Assembly: GCF_001424105.1 (NCBI RefSeq) | Contig: NZ_LMQH01000012.1 | Span: forward strand, 141,285 to 205,284 | Source: Chryseobacterium sp. Leaf394 | GTDB taxonomy: Bacteria; Bacteroidota; Bacteroidia; Flavobacteriales; Weeksellaceae | Direction of reading: 5' to 3' | DNA length: 64,000 bases | In this document: one piece after another, positions 25,729 through 34,972 of the stretch | Position numbering within the stretch: position 1 is the first letter of the stretch | Layout: each line of letters starts with the position of its first letter | Position numbers and translations under genes: made by a program | The notes under the pieces: model-generated | Database searches by the model: none | What the model saw: only the letters and a program-made list of their open reading frames with translations | What the model was told of the DNA's origin: nothing

Positions 25729-26825
25729 TACTTTATTATTTTAAATATCTCATCCACAATCTCTTTTGCCGCATTGGGTTTGGCAAAATATTTAAGACTG
25801 TCTGACATTTCTTTTCTTACATCTTCGTTTTCGCAGATTTCTGAAAGTGTATTCCAAAATTTCTCCTTCATTTCAACATCTTTAACCATTCGTGCTGCGT
25901 TTTTTTCAACAAGATTCATCGCATTTTTAGTTTGATGATCTTCTGCGGCAGTTGGTAACGGAACCAAAATCACGGGCTTTTTTGCCATCGCCAGTTCTGA
26001 AATCGCAATTGCTCCTGCTCTGGAAACAATTACATCGGCTGCAGAATAGGCGGTTGCCATATCTGAGATAAACTCCTTAATTTGGATGGAAGCTGGAGGC
26101 TGGAGGCTGGAAGTTATCTCCGCAAAGTCCAATTTCCCAGTTTGCCAAATCAACTGATAGCCTTTTTCTTTCAGGTTTTCTAAATTATCTTTCCAGCCGT
26201 TGTTTAAAGTTCGTGAACCCTGCGAACCACCTACGGATAGGATTGTTAATTTATTTTTGTCTAAACCTAATTTTTCCTTTGCAGTTTCAGAGTCGGTTAA
26301 GTCTGAAATTACATTTTGGCGAACCGGATTTCCAAGGAAGAATGTTTTAGTTCCATGAAAAAATTTCTCCATATCCGGATAGGCTGTAAAAATTGCTTTC
26401 GCTTTTTTACTGTTGGCAGTGTTAGTCTTTCCAGGAAAAGAATTCTGCTCCTGGATGAAAGTGGGAATTCCCATTTTCGCAGCCATGAATAAGGCTGGAC
26501 CGCTCGCAAAACCTCCTGTTCCCACAGCAAAATCAGGTTTAAATTCTTTTATAATTTTTCTTGCTCTTATCAGACTTGAAATGAGTTTGAAAGGCAATCC
26601 TATGTTTTTAAGCAGATTTCCTCTGTCGAAACCGGCAATGTTTAAACCTTCGATTTTATAACCTGCCTGCGGAACTTTCTCCATTTCCATTTTTCCGTTG
26701 GCACCGATGAACAAAAATTCTGCATCAGGAAATCTTTTTTTGATTTCATCTGCAATAGCGATTGCCGGGAAGATGTGTCCTCCTGTTCCGCCGCCGCTCA
26801 TTAGAATTTTTAATGTCCTGTTCAT
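25728..26825 (-). CDS. murG: UDP-GlcNAc:lipid I GlcNAc transferase MurG
   Basis: 365 aa from the ATG at 26825 (MNRTLKILMSGGGTGGHIFPA). An in-frame ATG 11 codons upstream is rejected because MurG starts just before this G loop. It converts lipid I to lipid II on the inner membrane face. Motifs: GGGTGGHIFPAIAIADE, VGTGGFASGPAL, GNPVR, SVGGSQGSRTLN and SRAGAIAISELAMAKKPVILVPLPTAAEDHQTKNA (donor site). Residues about 239-248 (SSLQPPASIQ) are encoded by a GGAGGCTGGAGGCTGGAAG-type tandem repeat that looks like spacer repeat captured in the gene. Confidence 0.95.
   Translation of the reverse strand: MNRTLKILMSGGGTGGHIFPAIAIADEIKKRFPDAEFLFIGANGKMEMEKVPQAGYKIEGLNIAGFDRGNLLKNIGLPFKLISSLIRARKIIKEFKPDFAVGTGGFASGPALFMAAKMGIPTFIQEQNSFPGKTNTANSKKAKAIFTAYPDMEKFFHGTKTFFLGNPVRQNVISDLTDSETAKEKLGLDKNKLTILSVGGSQGSRTLNNGWKDNLENLKEKGYQLIWQTGKLDFAEITSSLQPPASIQIKEFISDMATAYSAADVIVSRAGAIAISELAMAKKPVILVPLPTAAEDHQTKNAMNLVEKNAARMVKDVEMKEKFWNTLSEICENEDVRKEMSDSLKYFAKPNAAKEIVDEIFKIIK
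26084..26113. repeat. Short tandem repeat inside murG
   Basis: GGAAGCTGGAGGCTGGAGGC contains CTGGAGG-type units in tandem. The same sequence style (GCTTCCTGCTTCCAACTCC) appears in the murD-mraY spacer at about 29700-29735. It is in frame in murG. Confidence 0.6.
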
Positions 26826-26835
26826 TTTAAAAATA

Positions 26836-27078
26836 TTATGCTGTAGGTTGATTTTCAATCAAATCAATAAATTCCACTTCAACTGAAATCTCTTTTTGAC
26901 TGTCAACAGCTTTTTCTGATATATTTTTCACGGAAAACATTCCGTCGTTGATCTCAATGACCTCTCCGGTTTCCAGCCTGAAAGTTTCAAGAAAACCTGA
27001 GATTTTCTCTGAGGTATCCAAAATCATCAGCTGCTCTGAACTTTTGTTATCTGTGAATATTATCTGTTTGGTTTCCAT
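26836..27078 (-). CDS. Unknown 80-aa protein between ftsW and murG
   Basis: 80 aa, soluble, acidic (METKQIIFTDNKSSEQ), with the pattern of a small beta-rich domain (ETFRLETGEVIEINDGMFSVKNIS). It starts 5 bp after the ftsW stop and ends 10 bp before murG, so it is co-transcribed. No family recognised. A tight position in an otherwise universally conserved gene order suggests a lineage-specific accessory of peptidoglycan synthesis; that is inference only. Confidence 0.65.
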   Translation of the reverse strand: METKQIIFTDNKSSEQLMILDTSEKISGFLETFRLETGEVIEINDGMFSVKNISEKAVDSQKEISVEVEFIDLIENQPTA

Positions 27079-27083
27079 ACTTT

Positions 27084-28322
27084 TTAAGCTATATCGTTAA
27101 TTTCTGCTACACTTTGTTTTTTGCCAATACCTTCTTCATCATAAATCTGAATTCTTGAACTCACACTCAGAACCAGTCCCAACTGAATATAAGTCACCAA
27201 CATTGATGTTCCCCCATAACTGATCAGCGGCAATGGCTGACCGGTAACCGGTATTAAATTTACAGCAACAGCTATATTTACAGCCAGCTGTATAAATATC
27301 ATAACGCCAATACTCAGCACCAGCAACGATCCGAAAAATGCGGGCATTTTGCTGGCAATCATTACAATTCTTACAATCATAATAAGGTAAAGCGAAATCA
27401 GTAATCCTGCACCCAACAAACCATATTCTTCTACGATGATGGCAAAAATAAAATCGGAAGCAGACTGTGGAAGCATTTGCTTTAAAGCACTTTTCCCAGG
27501 TCCCATTCCTGTAACACCTCCGTGAACGATGGCGGCTTTCGCCTGCATTACCTGATAATTTTTAGCCTTTACACTTTCATCATCTACATCAGCAGTCTTT
27601 GCTTTGCTTGAGGTAAAAGTCTCGATACGGCTCATCCATGTGTGAACACGGTTTCCACCGATCATATTTGTATTTAAAGCAATCAGTAAAAACAAAATAA
27701 TCGCAACCACTGAAGTTGAAATAAATCCTGCGATATATTTCCAGTTGAGCTGTCCGATCACCAATACAATCACAGAAACCATCAGAATCATTAAAGCTGT
27801 GGAACCGTTGTCTTTGGCAACAAGCAAAAACACGAGTAAAATAGGTCCGAAAATAAACCCTACGTTTTCACCAACCGTTCTTTCTCTCGCAATTTTCTTG
27901 GTTAAATATCTGCAGAGGTAAATAATGAGCATTAGAAATGCGAATGACGAAGGCTGAAACGAAAACGGCGTTCCAGGAATTTTGAGCCACCTTGAAGCAC
28001 TTGCCCCATCGATGGTCTGCCCTGTGAACATCGTCAAAACCAGCAACCCACACATGACGATCAATAATGCCATGCTTATTTTACCGATGTGCTCGTATTT
28101 TACCATTCCTACCATTCTCATTAAGCCTAAACCTAATAAAAGGAAAAACATGTGTTTTACAATGTGGCTGGTAGTGGTGCCGTTATTTACGATATATTCA
28201 AGGTTTGAACTCGCAGAATATACAGGGAAAATGGAGAAAATGGAGATCAAAATAATGACCATCCAAAGCACTTTATCGCCCTTTAGAAATTCAAATTTCG
28301 GATCTGTAATCTGTTCGTTCAT
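27084..28322 (-). CDS. ftsW: SEDS-family septal glycosyltransferase FtsW
   Basis: 412 aa with about ten hydrophobic helices. It polymerises lipid II at the septum together with the FtsI transpeptidase. Typical stretches: SRWLKIPGTPFSFQPSSFAFLMLIIY (SEDS loop), ARERTVGENVGFIFGP, GGVTGMGPGKSALKQMLPQSASDFIFAIIVEEYGLLG (conserved P-Q-S-DFIF and catalytic-region EE) and the final VNLIPVTGQPLPLISYGGTSM. The order murD-ftsW-murG is the standard dcw order apart from the inserted 80-aa gene. Confidence 0.96.
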   Translation of the reverse strand: MNEQITDPKFEFLKGDKVLWMVIILISIFSIFPVYSASSNLEYIVNNGTTTSHIVKHMFFLLLGLGLMRMVGMVKYEHIGKISMALLIVMCGLLVLTMFTGQTIDGASASRWLKIPGTPFSFQPSSFAFLMLIIYLCRYLTKKIARERTVGENVGFIFGPILLVFLLVAKDNGSTALMILMVSVIVLVIGQLNWKYIAGFISTSVVAIILFLLIALNTNMIGGNRVHTWMSRIETFTSSKAKTADVDDESVKAKNYQVMQAKAAIVHGGVTGMGPGKSALKQMLPQSASDFIFAIIVEEYGLLGAGLLISLYLIMIVRIVMIASKMPAFFGSLLVLSIGVMIFIQLAVNIAVAVNLIPVTGQPLPLISYGGTSMLVTYIQLGLVLSVSSRIQIYDEEGIGKKQSVAEINDIA

Positions 28323-28344
28323 ATTTTATGCTATTGGCTTCTGG

Positions 28345-29682
28345 CTAATTGCCATTGGCTTTTAAAACCTGTTCTTTAAACTGATGACCTCTGTCTTCAT
28401 AATTATTGAAGAGGTCAAAACTTGCACAGCACGGAGACAGTAAAACCGTATCTCCGGATTTCCCTAGAGATTTTGAAATTTTCACGGCTTCTTCCATGCT
28501 CGATGTGCTGTAAATCAGCTCTTTTTTGCCTTTAAAGAAATCGATAATTTTCTGATTATCAAGTCCGATGCAGACAATTGCTTTTACTTTTCTTTTAACT
28601 AAATCTTCTACTTCTGTATAATCATTTCCTTTATCCACGCCTCCCACGATCCAAACCGTCGGCGTTTTCATGCTTTCCAGAGCATAATAAGCGGCGTTGA
28701 CGTTGGTTGCTTTACTGTCGTTGATGAACTTTACACCGCCAATTTCTGCTACAAATTCCAGTCTGTGCTCCACTGCCTGAAAGGTCATCAGAGAATTCCT
28801 GATGCTTTCATTGTTGATTTCCAATATTTTACCGGCGATCGACGCAGCAAGACTGTTGGCAACATTATGATTTCCCAATAAAGACAATTCATCAATTTTC
28901 ATGGTGAACTGATCTTTCAAATTGATCTGAATATTTTCTCCGTTAATAAAACCACCTTCAGTCAATTTTTCTTTGGTAGAAAACGGGATCATTTTAGCCT
29001 TAATTTCAAACTTTTCCAGAATATTTTTGCTCATTTCGTCATCTTTATTGTAGATGAAAAAATTGTCATTCTCCTGATTTTCAGCTATTCTGAATTTTGC
29101 TAAAGCATATTCTTCGTAATTGTAATTGTACTGATCGAGGTGATCTTTAGACAGATTCAACAGCAAAGAAATATACGGTCTGAAATTCTGAATATCATCG
29201 AGCTGGAAAGAGCTTACCTCCAAAACATAATATTCATGGCTTTCGTCGGCCACCTGTTTTGCGAAACTGTAGCCTATATTTCCGCCCAGACCTACATTTA
29301 ATCCATCGTTTTTAAGGATGTGGTAAATAAGCGACGTTGTAGTTGTTTTTCCGTTGCTACCTGTGATGGCGATGATTTTCGCATCTGTGAATTCTGCGGC
29401 AAATTCAATTTCAGAAGAAAGTCTGATATCTCTATCATGAATTTTAGTGATCATGTCAGCCTTCTTGGGAATTCCCGGGCTTTTTACAATCCAGTCTGCA
29501 TTTAAAATTCTTTCTTCATCGTGGTTTTCCTCTTCAAATTCGATTTCATTTTCAGTTAAAAACTGCTTGTAGTTATCCTTAATGGCACCTTTGTCTGAAA
29601 GAAACACTTCCAGACCCTTCTTTTTAGCCAAATAAGCAGCACCACAACCGCTTTCTCCACCTCCTAAAACAACTATTTTCAT
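28345..29682 (-). CDS. murD: UDP-N-acetylmuramoyl-L-alanine--D-glutamate ligase MurD
   Basis: 445 aa. It adds D-glutamate to UDP-MurNAc-L-Ala in the cytoplasm. VVLGGGESGCGAAYLAKKKG is the N-terminal UDP-binding motif, followed by the P-loop AITGSNGKTTTTSLIYHI, LNLSKDHLDQYNYNYEEYA, FINDSKATNVNAAYYAL (conserved Asn/Asp and ribose site) and LLSPCCASFDLFNNYEDRGHQF near the C-terminus. The final codons run into a CATTGGCTT-type spacer repeat. Confidence 0.97.
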   Translation of the reverse strand: MKIVVLGGGESGCGAAYLAKKKGLEVFLSDKGAIKDNYKQFLTENEIEFEEENHDEERILNADWIVKSPGIPKKADMITKIHDRDIRLSSEIEFAAEFTDAKIIAITGSNGKTTTTSLIYHILKNDGLNVGLGGNIGYSFAKQVADESHEYYVLEVSSFQLDDIQNFRPYISLLLNLSKDHLDQYNYNYEEYALAKFRIAENQENDNFFIYNKDDEMSKNILEKFEIKAKMIPFSTKEKLTEGGFINGENIQINLKDQFTMKIDELSLLGNHNVANSLAASIAGKILEINNESIRNSLMTFQAVEHRLEFVAEIGGVKFINDSKATNVNAAYYALESMKTPTVWIVGGVDKGNDYTEVEDLVKRKVKAIVCIGLDNQKIIDFFKGKKELIYSTSSMEEAVKISKSLGKSGDTVLLSPCCASFDLFNNYEDRGHQFKEQVLKANGN

Positions 29683-29684
29683 AA

Positions 29685-29737
29685 ACCTGCTTTTTGCTAT
29701 TTGCTGTTAGCTTCCTGCTTCCAACTCCCGCTATTTT
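29685..29737. repeat. murD-mraY spacer of repeat type
   Basis: GCTTTTTGCTATTTGCTGTT followed by AGCTTCCTGCTTCCAACTCC is built of GCT/TTGCT-like units, a common flavobacterial spacer style. A related CATTGGCTTCTGG-type spacer is at 28326-28365. No gene. Confidence 0.45.
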
Positions 29738-30979
29738 CTATCTCATTTTTAATGTAATGAGACAAACAATTGCCATCATAACCCCTATGATAATCATCCT
29801 GTTAACAATTTTACTTTCGTGAAAACCATCTTTCTGATAATGATGATGCAAAGGAGACATTTTAAACAATCTGTTATTTTGGGCATATTCCAACCCAAAT
29901 TTTCTTTTTCTGTATTTGAAAACCACCACCTGAAGCATTACAGATATGTTTTCTATTAAAAATATTCCGCACAGAACAGGAATCATCAATTCTTTTCTTA
30001 AAATAATCGCCAAAACAGCAATTACGCCACCAAGCATTAAACTTCCGGTATCTCCCATGAAAACCTGAGCAGGATACGTATTGTACCAGAAAAATCCAAT
30101 CACTGCACCCACCATGGCGACGGCAAAAATGGTCGTTTCACCCATGTTTGGGAGGAACATTATGTTGAGATAATCTGCAAAAATGATGTTCCCTGAAACG
30201 TAAGCGAAAAATGCCAACGCGAGCAGAATAATCGTGCTCGTTCCGGCCGCCAGACCGTCAATTCCGTCGGTGATATTGGCACCGTTGGAAACTGCTGTTA
30301 CTATGAAAATTACTATTGGAATGAACACAATCCAAGCCCATTCATGAGCCTCTGCATCATCCATCCAGAACAAAATTCCACTGTAATCAAACTCATTGTT
30401 CTTGGTAAACGGAACTGTGGAAACGGTGATTTTTTCAGTTGGTGAAAAATTCTGCTCCACATTATTTCTGTTCACTACTTTAGCATCCGCATATTTTCTT
30501 TTTACCGTAATATCGGGGTGAAAATACATGGTAACACCTACAATCAGGCCTAAACCGACCTGTCCAACGATTTTAAATTTCCCGCTGAGACCGTCTTTAT
30601 TTTTCTTTACTTTCTTTAAATAATCATCAATAAAACCAATCGCGCCCATCCAGACTACCGAAACAATCAGCAAAACGATATAAACATTTGTAATTCTGGT
30701 GAACAGCAAAACAGGAATAAGAGTTGCGATAATAACAATCAAGCCTCCCATTGTCGGAGTTCCTTCTTTCTGTTTTTGTCCGTCTAATCCCAAATCACGC
30801 ACCAGTTCGCCCATCTGTTTTCCTCTCAGATAATTGATGATGTTTTTACCATAAATAAGAGCAATCAACAAAGACAGCAACACCGCCATTCCTGCACGGA
30901 AAGAGATGTACTTCATCATTCCCATTCCTGGAATGTGGATGCCCTGGCTCGTTAGATATTCGTATAGATAATACAGCAT
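29738..30979 (-). CDS. mraY: Phospho-MurNAc-pentapeptide transferase MraY
   Basis: 413 aa, longer than the roughly 360 of E. coli. It makes lipid I from UDP-MurNAc-pentapeptide and undecaprenyl phosphate. About ten membrane helices are seen. Motifs: [34 protein letters not shown] (the Asp pair), [14 protein letters not shown] and [17 protein letters not shown], with [15 protein letters not shown] near the end. The extra length comes from a hydrophilic insertion of about 60 residues (about 150-215; contains [20 protein letters not shown]) which I associate with Bacteroidota MraY. Confidence 0.96.
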   Translation of the reverse strand: MLYYLYEYLTSQGIHIPGMGMMKYISFRAGMAVLLSLLIALIYGKNIINYLRGKQMGELVRDLGLDGQKQKEGTPTMGGLIVIIATLIPVLLFTRITNVYIVLLIVSVVWMGAIGFIDDYLKKVKKNKDGLSGKFKIVGQVGLGLIVGVTMYFHPDITVKRKYADAKVVNRNNVEQNFSPTEKITVSTVPFTKNNEFDYSGILFWMDDAEAHEWAWIVFIPIVIFIVTAVSNGANITDGIDGLAAGTSTIILLALAFFAYVSGNIIFADYLNIMFLPNMGETTIFAVAMVGAVIGFFWYNTYPAQVFMGDTGSLMLGGVIAVLAIILRKELMIPVLCGIFLIENISVMLQVVVFKYRKRKFGLEYAQNNRLFKMSPLHHHYQKDGFHESKIVNRMIIIGVMMAIVCLITLKMR

Positions 30980-30997
30980 ATTGCTTTTATTTAAATT

Positions 30998-32458
30998 TTA
31001 TTTGCTCATTAATTGCCATAGTTCAGTGATGACCTCCTTATCGTCAAAATGATGCTTTACACCATTGATTTCCTGATAATTTTCGTGGCCTTTTCCGGCT
31101 ACGACGATGATGTCTTTTGGCTCGGCAAATTTTATAGCCATTTTTATCGCTTCTCTTCTGTCGGGAATTGAAGTGTATTTGCTGAAATTCTGAGGTTCAA
31201 CGCCTGCTTCAATTTCTTTTATTATTGCTGCAGGATCCTCGGTTCTCGGGTTGTCCGAAGTGATGATTGCCAGAGTTGATTTCTTAGTGGCAATATTTCC
31301 CATTTCAGGTCTTTTGGAGTGATCTCTGTCGCCTCCGCAACCGAAAACTGTGATCAGTCTTTCGTTTTTGGTTCTGATTTCGTTGATGCTGTCGAGTACA
31401 TTTTCCAATGCGTCAGGAGTGTGAGCATAGTCTACGACGAAGAAAATGCCGCCGTCGGATTTAAAAGTTTCAAATCTACCGTTGACTCTTTTCAAAATGC
31501 TGATGGCCTGAAGAATTTCATCCTGCTGAAAGTCTAATTCAGAAGCAATTGCGAAAACCAGAAGCAAATTATAGACATTAAACTTTCCTGTTAAGGTTGT
31601 CCAGAATTCTTTTCCGTTGAAGTTTAACAGCATTCCGTTGAAATCTACTTCCATAGTTCTTCCGTGGTAATCTGCCATCGTTTTCAAAGCATAAGACTTT
31701 TTCGCAGCCCTTGTGTTCTGAAGCATCACATTTCCGTTTTTATCATCCACGTTGGTGATAACAATAGCTTCGCTATTTAATTCATCAAAAAATCTTTTTT
31801 TCGTTTTTAAATATTCATCAAACGTTTTATGATAATCTAAATGATCGTGCGTAAGATTGGTAAAACCCGCGATTTTAAAGGTTAAACCTTCAATTCTGTT
31901 TTGAGAAATACCGTGTGAACTCACTTCCATAAAAGCAAATTCGCAACCTGCTTCAACTGCTTTTGCCAAAGTTTGATTAATGGTAATCACATCAGGTGTA
32001 GTGTGTGTTGCAGGAATTTTTTCATCTCCAATTCTGATTTCTACCGTTGAAAGTAAAGCTGAATCGTAGCCTAAATTTTTAAAAACATCAAACAGCAAAG
32101 TGGAAACAGAGGTTTTCCCGTTGGTTCCTGTAACGCCAATAAGTTTTAATTTTCCTGAAGGATTTCCGTAAAAATTGGAAGCAAGATGGCCTAAAGTTTT
32201 TGATGAGTCTTTTACTTTGATGTAGGTAATATTATCATTTAAATTTTCCGGAAACTCTTCGCAGACAATAACTGTTGCTCCTTTTTCAACAGATGATGCA
32301 ATGTAGGAATGACCATCCGCAACCGTTCCTCTCACTGCAATATACAATGAGTTTTGGATCACTTTTCTGCTGTCGAATACCAGTTCTGAAACGTCTTTTG
32401 TAAGAGTTCCTGCTGTTTCCAGAATTTGGATTCTTTCTAATAATCTGCTTAATTCCAT
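30998..32458 (-). CDS. murE: UDP-MurNAc-tripeptide synthetase MurE (meso-DAP type)
   Basis: 486 aa. It adds the third stem-peptide residue. P-loop GTNGKTS at 111-117, TTPDVITINQTL and EVSSHGISQNRIEGL, YAHTPDALENVL, and the substrate motif D402-N-P-R405 (ITSDNPRTEDP), which is the signature for meso-diaminopimelate rather than lysine. So the cell wall should be of the DAP type, as expected for Gram-negative Bacteroidota. It follows ftsI after a 98-bp spacer with a small hairpin. Confidence 0.97.
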   Translation of the reverse strand: MELSRLLERIQILETAGTLTKDVSELVFDSRKVIQNSLYIAVRGTVADGHSYIASSVEKGATVIVCEEFPENLNDNITYIKVKDSSKTLGHLASNFYGNPSGKLKLIGVTGTNGKTSVSTLLFDVFKNLGYDSALLSTVEIRIGDEKIPATHTTPDVITINQTLAKAVEAGCEFAFMEVSSHGISQNRIEGLTFKIAGFTNLTHDHLDYHKTFDEYLKTKKRFFDELNSEAIVITNVDDKNGNVMLQNTRAAKKSYALKTMADYHGRTMEVDFNGMLLNFNGKEFWTTLTGKFNVYNLLLVFAIASELDFQQDEILQAISILKRVNGRFETFKSDGGIFFVVDYAHTPDALENVLDSINEIRTKNERLITVFGCGGDRDHSKRPEMGNIATKKSTLAIITSDNPRTEDPAAIIKEIEAGVEPQNFSKYTSIPDRREAIKMAIKFAEPKDIIVVAGKGHENYQEINGVKHHFDDKEVITELWQLMSK

Positions 32459-32556
32459 ATACCTACATTCCGGTGCTTCGCACCTCTTAATATCTTTTTA
32501 CTTAGTGCTGACATACTGCGATTGCATCGCTTAGCTCTGCCGTGAAGTATTTAACT
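32459..32556. repeat. ftsI-murE spacer with small hairpin
   Basis: GGTGCTTCGCACC (about 32472-32484) forms a 5-bp stem with a tiny loop, within CATTCCGGTGCTTCGCACCT, a spacer type that looks repeat-derived. No T run follows on the minus strand. No gene. Confidence 0.4.
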
Positions 32557-34554
32557 TTAATTCTGCAACGTCAGATAAATCCTTTGATTTTTACTGATCA
32601 CCGTGCCTTCGAGCGGAAACTGTTCCTTAATTCTTCCGACTCCTTTAAATTCCACCCTGTAACCTAAATTTTCCAGCTGAGGAATTACATTTTTGCCGAT
32701 TAAACCGACAACGGTCGGCATCTGTTTATTGTTAACCGCGACTTTCACATTCGGTTCAACCAGTTTATTAAGGTTTACCTTTTTATCGACGAGCATTTCC
32801 TTTTCGATATTCTGTGGCGTTTTAAGGAAAGTTTTACCTGCAATTTCCTTAAAAACCGGAGCTGAAACCGTTCCTCCGTAAAATCCTTTTGAAACATTTG
32901 GCTCACTGATCATGACGTAGCATGTATATTTCGGATTATCTGCAGGATAAAATCCTGCGAATGACGCTCTGTACTTCATTGGACCGGGCAGCCAGTATTC
33001 AAATCTTGCGGTCCCGGTTTTTCCTGCCATTTTCAGGTTGGGTGTAAAAATGCTTCTTGCCGTACCTTTTTCAACTGCTTTTGTAAGTGCACTCGTCATC
33101 ATCTGAATTGCTTTTTCAGAAGCCATTTTTTTAACCATGACCTGAGGCTCTGCTTCAAATGTTACTTTACCATCCTGCATGATTTTATCGATGAACAGAG
33201 GTTTTACCATTTTACCTCTATTGGCAACACCGTTGTAAAATGTAGCCAGCTGCAAAAGATTGATGTTGGTGGAATATCCGTAACCTATTGATGCCAGTGT
33301 CGCTGCGTTCCATCTTTTATGCTCAGGAGTGAGAATTTTCGGTTTTGTGATTCCCGGCAGTTCAATATCCATTTTATCGAAAAGCTTCCATCTTTTTAAA
33401 TGATCCAAAAATATCTGTGGCTTGTCTGCATAATACTGAGTTATAAGTTTTGCAGTTCCCACGTTGCTGGATTTTGCCAGAACATCACTGATTTCATAGA
33501 CTCCTCCACCGTGGCCGTCATTGATTCTCTGCTTGGCATAAACCCATGAACCACTTCCAACATTTACTGTTGTTTTCTCATCAATAAAACCGTCGTCCAT
33601 CGCTGCCAGAAGTGAAATCACTTTAAAAGTCGATCCCGGTTCGATATTATCTTTTATTGCATAATTATAAGAATCTACATACTCACCAGCATCATCACGC
33701 TGAAGATTCACCATCGCACGAACTTTTCCGGTTTCCACTTCCATAACGATAACGGTTCCGTGTTTTGCTTCAAAATTGACCAGCTGTTTTTCCAGAGCGG
33801 AGTGAGCAATATCCTGAATTCTAAGATCTAAAGTGGTATAAACATCCTGACCGTCTACAGGTTCTTCCACCTTCCAGTAATCAATCGGTTTCCACTGCGC
33901 AGAATTGATTCTCTGCTCAAGACGTTTGCCGTCTTTGCCCCGCAAATATTTTGAAAAGGCACCTTCAAGACCAGATGTGTACTGACCGTTGTCCATTCCA
34001 ATGGTTCCCGAGCCAATTTCGGTTGTAGCCAGTTCGCGCTTGTAATTTCTTTCTACAATAAAACCTCCTTTATTTTTTCCTCTTTTAAAAATCGGAAATT
34101 TTCTGATTCTGTCGTACTCGTCAAAATCAAGACCTTTTACCAACGAGTAATATTGATTTTCTCTTCCTTTTTTACGCTGCTCATCAAACCTTTTGCGGTA
34201 TTCTGCTCTGGGCTTGCCAAACATTTTGCTTAAAGAATCGCTGAGTGCACCGATATTGTTGGTATAAACAGTATCGCGCATTGTTTTAAAATCAAGATAA
34301 ATATCGTATCTCATCACGGTAGTCGCCAAAATAGATCCGTCTGAGGCAAAAAGATTTCCTCTTGCGGCTTTCAGTGTGGCTTCACGGTAATTTTTGTTGA
34401 TATAATCTTCTTTGATTTCGGTAACATTGGTATTCTGCAACAGTACAATTCTGCCCATGAACAGCGCAAATACGCATAAAGCCACCACTGCAAAGAGGTA
34501 GCCCCAACGTAATGTTTTCTTACGTTTGTTGTCGTATTCATTTTGATTCTGCAT
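32557..34554 (-). CDS. ftsI: Septal peptidoglycan transpeptidase FtsI/PBP3 with C-terminal PASTA domain
   Basis: 665 aa. A cytoplasmic N-terminus and one membrane helix (about 17-37) are followed by a PBP dimer domain (about 55-215), then the transpeptidase domain: active-site S308-TFK311 (EPGSTFKVISL), the SSN motif in LAKSSNVGTAKL and K512-TGT (MAGKTGTARF). A PASTA-like domain (about 610-664; MPTVVGLIGKNVIPQLENLGY) closes the protein. It cross-links septal peptidoglycan with FtsW as polymerase. The gene overlaps ftsL by 17 bp. Confidence 0.95.
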   Translation of the reverse strand: MQNQNEYDNKRKKTLRWGYLFAVVALCVFALFMGRIVLLQNTNVTEIKEDYINKNYREATLKAARGNLFASDGSILATTVMRYDIYLDFKTMRDTVYTNNIGALSDSLSKMFGKPRAEYRKRFDEQRKKGRENQYYSLVKGLDFDEYDRIRKFPIFKRGKNKGGFIVERNYKRELATTEIGSGTIGMDNGQYTSGLEGAFSKYLRGKDGKRLEQRINSAQWKPIDYWKVEEPVDGQDVYTTLDLRIQDIAHSALEKQLVNFEAKHGTVIVMEVETGKVRAMVNLQRDDAGEYVDSYNYAIKDNIEPGSTFKVISLLAAMDDGFIDEKTTVNVGSGSWVYAKQRINDGHGGGVYEISDVLAKSSNVGTAKLITQYYADKPQIFLDHLKRWKLFDKMDIELPGITKPKILTPEHKRWNAATLASIGYGYSTNINLLQLATFYNGVANRGKMVKPLFIDKIMQDGKVTFEAEPQVMVKKMASEKAIQMMTSALTKAVEKGTARSIFTPNLKMAGKTGTARFEYWLPGPMKYRASFAGFYPADNPKYTCYVMISEPNVSKGFYGGTVSAPVFKEIAGKTFLKTPQNIEKEMLVDKKVNLNKLVEPNVKVAVNNKQMPTVVGLIGKNVIPQLENLGYRVEFKGVGRIKEQFPLEGTVISKNQRIYLTLQN

Positions 34555-34903
34555 CCGTACTGTCCAGTTTTATTAGTAGTTTATGCGGGTGGCTTTCGAG
34601 CGTCATTAGAGAATCCTGTGCTACTTCTTTTCCCAGCTCCGATTCCATTTTTACTTTGATGAGTTTGCTCTGAGCGTAAGCATTTCTTGATTTAAATTCT
34701 TCAGTTTCTTCTTTTAATGCATTAACAATTTTGATTTTCTGATTGACCAGATGGTTGGTATAAATCATCGCCATCATCAATATAAATAGCAGCAGAAAAT
34801 ATTTGTAATGGGCTTTCACCTCATCACGGTTCAGAAAGTTCCCCTTTACAATATCTATAAAAGTGAGTTTTTTCTGAGGTTTGTATGTATTTCTTTTTGC
34901 CAC
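34538..34903 (-). CDS. ftsL: FtsL-like divisome protein
   Basis: About 121 aa from a GTG at 34903 (MAKRNTYKPQKKLTF). The open frame continues 15 codons upstream, but that stretch is the repeat-type spacer (ATTACTCATTACCAATTACT), so the GTG is preferred. Basic cytoplasmic N-terminus, one membrane helix (about 35-55; YFLLLFILMMAMIYTNHLV), then a coiled coil (KIKIVNALKEETEEFKSRNAYAQSKL). Size, topology and place between rsmH and ftsI fit FtsL, the FtsQ/FtsB partner; sequence identity in this family is always low. Confidence 0.8.
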   Translation of the reverse strand: MAKRNTYKPQKKLTFIDIVKGNFLNRDEVKAHYKYFLLLFILMMAMIYTNHLVNQKIKIVNALKEETEEFKSRNAYAQSKLIKVKMESELGKEVAQDSLMTLESHPHKLLIKLDSTDAESK

Positions 34904-34904
34904 G

Positions 34905-34972
34905 TTTGTTTTATTGGTAATCAGTAATTGGTAATGAGTAATTTCCATTGCTCATCACTCATTGCTCATTAC
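34905..34972. repeat. rsmH-ftsL spacer of tandem ATTACTCATT-type repeats
   Basis: Imperfect repeats of ATTACTCATTACCAATTACT and CATTGCTCATCACTCATTGC. This is a flavobacterial spacer style and makes the upstream ftsL start codon doubtful. Confidence 0.55.
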
